This document shows positions 25,206-26,395 of a DNA stretch of 26,395 bases, in pieces (within the stretch, counting starts at the first letter, position 1; the number at the start of each line of letters is the position of its first letter). The translations under genes and the position numbers were made by a program. The notes under the pieces were generated by a model. It was not told the DNA's origin. It worked only from the letters and a program-made list of their open reading frames with translations, and ran no database searches. Source of the DNA: an uncultured Clostridia bacterium (GTDB lineage Bacteria; Bacillota; Clostridia; Oscillospirales; CAG-382); assembly GCA_947305675.1 (NCBI GenBank), contig CAMZED010000008.1, positions 1 through 26,395 of the forward strand, in the 5' to 3' direction.

Positions 25206-25349
25206 TTATTTGTTGTTTTCGCACTTCTGGTTTGCGATGCCGCAGCTGGTCTTGCAAGCGGACTGGCAAGAAGTCTGGCATTCGCCGCAGCCGCCTTTTT
25301 TGGCGCTGGCGCAGAGGTTGCGGGTCTTTAAAGTTTTAACGTGTTTCAT
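25206..25349 (-). CDS. scfA: SCIFF ranthipeptide precursor (six-Cys-in-forty-five), with an extra Cys
   Basis: A 47-aa ribosomally made peptide, substrate of the adjacent radical SAM maturase. It starts MKHVKTLKTRN and contains the hallmark CGECQTSCQSACKTSC. The six family cysteines are at 21, 24, 28, 32, 36 and 43. A seventh Cys is present at 13, in the leader-like half where I recall a non-Cys residue in family members. The Thr/Ser/Ala residues between cysteines are the usual crosslink acceptors. GGAGGG (25362-25357) lies 7 nt before the ATG and a strong promoter is upstream. A terminator follows directly. The mature product's role is proposed to be signalling-like in some Clostridia but is not settled. 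Confidence 0.95.
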   Translation of the reverse strand: MKHVKTLKTRNLCASAKKGGCGECQTSCQSACKTSCGIANQKCENNK

Positions 25350-25383
25350 GTCGATTCCCTCCGTTTTTCGTCTTTACTTTGTA

Positions 25384-25412
25384 AATATAACATAAAAATC
25401 CGTTTTAGTCAA
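25384..25412 (-). promoter_or_regulatory. Promoter of the SCIFF operon
   Basis: On the minus strand, TTGACT (25412-25407), 17-bp spacer, TATATT (25389-25384). It drives the SCIFF peptide gene and, past the internal terminator, the maturase and decarboxylase genes. It is divergent from asnS. Confidence 0.75.
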
Positions 25413-25536
25413 TAGCCGTATCGCAATTTGTTTATCTGCGGCAGGAAATATTAAGCGCTTTATATGGACGGGTTCCGGCGCATCCGGCACAATAAGCGGC
25501 GGGTTTTTTTGCTTCCGGCGGGGAATAAAACGCAAA

Positions 25537-25571
25537 AACACCTTGCAATAATCGCAAAAAGGTGTTATAAT
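25537..25571 (+). promoter_or_regulatory. asnS promoter with overlapping inverted repeat
   Basis: TTGCAA (25543-25548), 17-bp spacer, TATAAT (25566-25571). The inverted repeat AACACCTT/AAGGTGTT (25537-25544 with 25559-25566) spans the core promoter, as an operator would. The remaining 289-bp spacer 25350-25638 holds no gene that I can support. The leader from about 25578 to 25638 is too short for a T-box. Confidence 0.6.
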
Positions 25572-25638
25572 ACAAAATAATTCCGGTTTTGCGGCTTTTT
25601 TGCCGTTTACGGAACAATTCGATTTGGGAGGCTGTATA

Positions 25639-26395
25639 ATGGCTATTAAGGAAACTCTTACCCGAATAACCGACCTTTACGCCGCGCCGGACGGTTTCGG
25701 CGGCAAAAAAATAAAAGTCGGCGGCTGGATCAGGACGATCCGCTCGTCGAACGCGTTCGGTTTTATCGAGCTGAACGACGGGACCTGCTTTAAAAATATT
25801 CAGGTCGTGTTCGAAAGCGACAAAATAGATAATTACAAAGAGATCGCAAAACTCAACGTCGCCGCCTCGGTCGTTTGCGACGGCACTCTTGAACTGACTC
25901 CCGGCGCAAAGCAGCCGTTCGAGCTGAAAGCCGAAAATATCTCGATTGCCGGGCTTTCCACGCCCGATTACCCCATTCAGCCGAAGAAGCATTCGTTTGA
26001 ATTCCTGCGCACCGTCGCCCATCTCCGCCCGCGTGCAAACACCTTCAACGCCGTGTTCCGCGTGCGCTCCGTCGCCGCTCAGGGGATCCACCGCTTCTTT
26101 GCCGACAAAGGCTTCGTTTACGTCAACACCCCCATCATCACCGCAAGCGACGCCGAGGGCGCGGGCGAGATGTTCCGTGTGACCACGCTGGATGTCAACG
26201 ATCCGCCGCGCGGCGAAAACGGCAAAGTCGATTATTCCAAAGACTTTTTCGGCAAATCGACAAACCTCACCGTCTCCGGCCAGCTCGAAGCCGAATGCTT
26301 CGCGCTCGCTTATTCCAACGTTTATACCTTCGGCCCGACTTTCCGCGCCGAGAACTCCAACACCCCGCGCCACGCGGCCGAGTTCTGGATGATCG
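25639..26395 (+). CDS. asnS: Asparaginyl-tRNA synthetase, 5' part (cut by window end)
   Basis: Charges tRNA-Asn with asparagine using ATP. About 252 codons are present and the frame is open to the last base. Residues ~20-110 form the N-terminal OB-fold anticodon-binding domain (KVGGWIRTIRSSNAFGFIELNDG begins it). The class II catalytic core follows: RVRSVAAQGIHRFF, then ITASDAEGAGEMF, typical of AsnRS, and motif 2 FGPTFRAENSNTPRHAAEFW. AsnRS rather than AspRS is supported by EGAGEMF and AENSNTPRH. GGGAGG (25626-25631) lies 7 nt before the ATG. Confidence 0.93.
   Translation, partial: MAIKETLTRITDLYAAPDGFGGKKIKVGGWIRTIRSSNAFGFIELNDGTCFKNIQVVFESDKIDNYKEIAKLNVAASVVCDGTLELTPGAKQPFELKAENISIAGLSTPDYPIQPKKHSFEFLRTVAHLRPRANTFNAVFRVRSVAAQGIHRFFADKGFVYVNTPIITASDAEGAGEMFRVTTLDVNDPPRGENGKVDYSKDFFGKSTNLTVSGQLEAECFALAYSNVYTFGPTFRAENSNTPRHAAEFWMI

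Overview
The window looks like chromosomal DNA from a Clostridia-class Bacillota, probably an uncultured gut or anaerobic lineage. The best marker is a SCIFF peptide gene (25206-25349, minus) beside its radical-SAM SPASM maturase, a pair close to universal in Clostridia. Strong sigma-A type promoters (TTGACA-N17-TATAAT), purine-rich ribosome binding sites, Bacillus-type SpeA and an EF-G2-like GTPase agree with this. Most genes favour G/C-ending codons. The surface-protein block at about 9.5-15.1 kb is clearly more A/T-rich and looks acquired or fast-evolving.

Layout. (1) 97-1863: a XerC/D-type tyrosine recombinase overlapping an acyl-ACP thioesterase by 4 nt. (2) 1908-7971: a promoter, a ~275-nt structured leader with a terminator-like hairpin, then a five-gene polyamine operon: arginine decarboxylase, spermidine synthase, agmatinase, carboxynorspermidine dehydrogenase and carboxynorspermidine decarboxylase. 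The encoded route is arginine to agmatine to putrescine, then to spermidine through carboxyspermidine. A decarboxy-SAM-dependent SpeE is also present, but no speD is in the window. (3) 7968-8220: two tandem promoters, a (AAGC)13 microsatellite at the predicted transcription start, and a long terminator; this looks like a tiny stand-alone transcription unit. (4) 8250-14814: a small membrane protein and two prepilin-like genes. The first is interrupted by an in-frame TAA. The second is a 1519-residue pilin-to-Hint fusion. (5) 14815-15200: a hairpin-rich AT-rich spacer ending in a strong terminator, possibly a non-coding RNA. (6) 15320-18694: an RlmB-type 23S rRNA methyltransferase and a large membrane protein that looks like a catalytically dead P1B-type ATPase. 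(7) 18752-22418: an EF-G2-like GTPase and a lipoprotein with a degenerate SGNH/DHHW-like domain. (8) 22426-25412, minus strand: SCIFF peptide, internal terminator, maturase, and an Orn/Lys/Arg-decarboxylase-family protein overlapping the maturase. (9) 25537-26395: promoter with inverted repeat and the 5' part of asnS, cut by the window end.

The most unusual items are the prepilin-Hint fusion with a splicing-incompetent Hint domain, the P-type ATPase pseudoenzyme, the unclassified RNA leader before the polyamine operon, the microsatellite transcription unit, and a SCIFF peptide with a seventh cysteine. All calls come from reading the sequence and recalling families; no searches were run.
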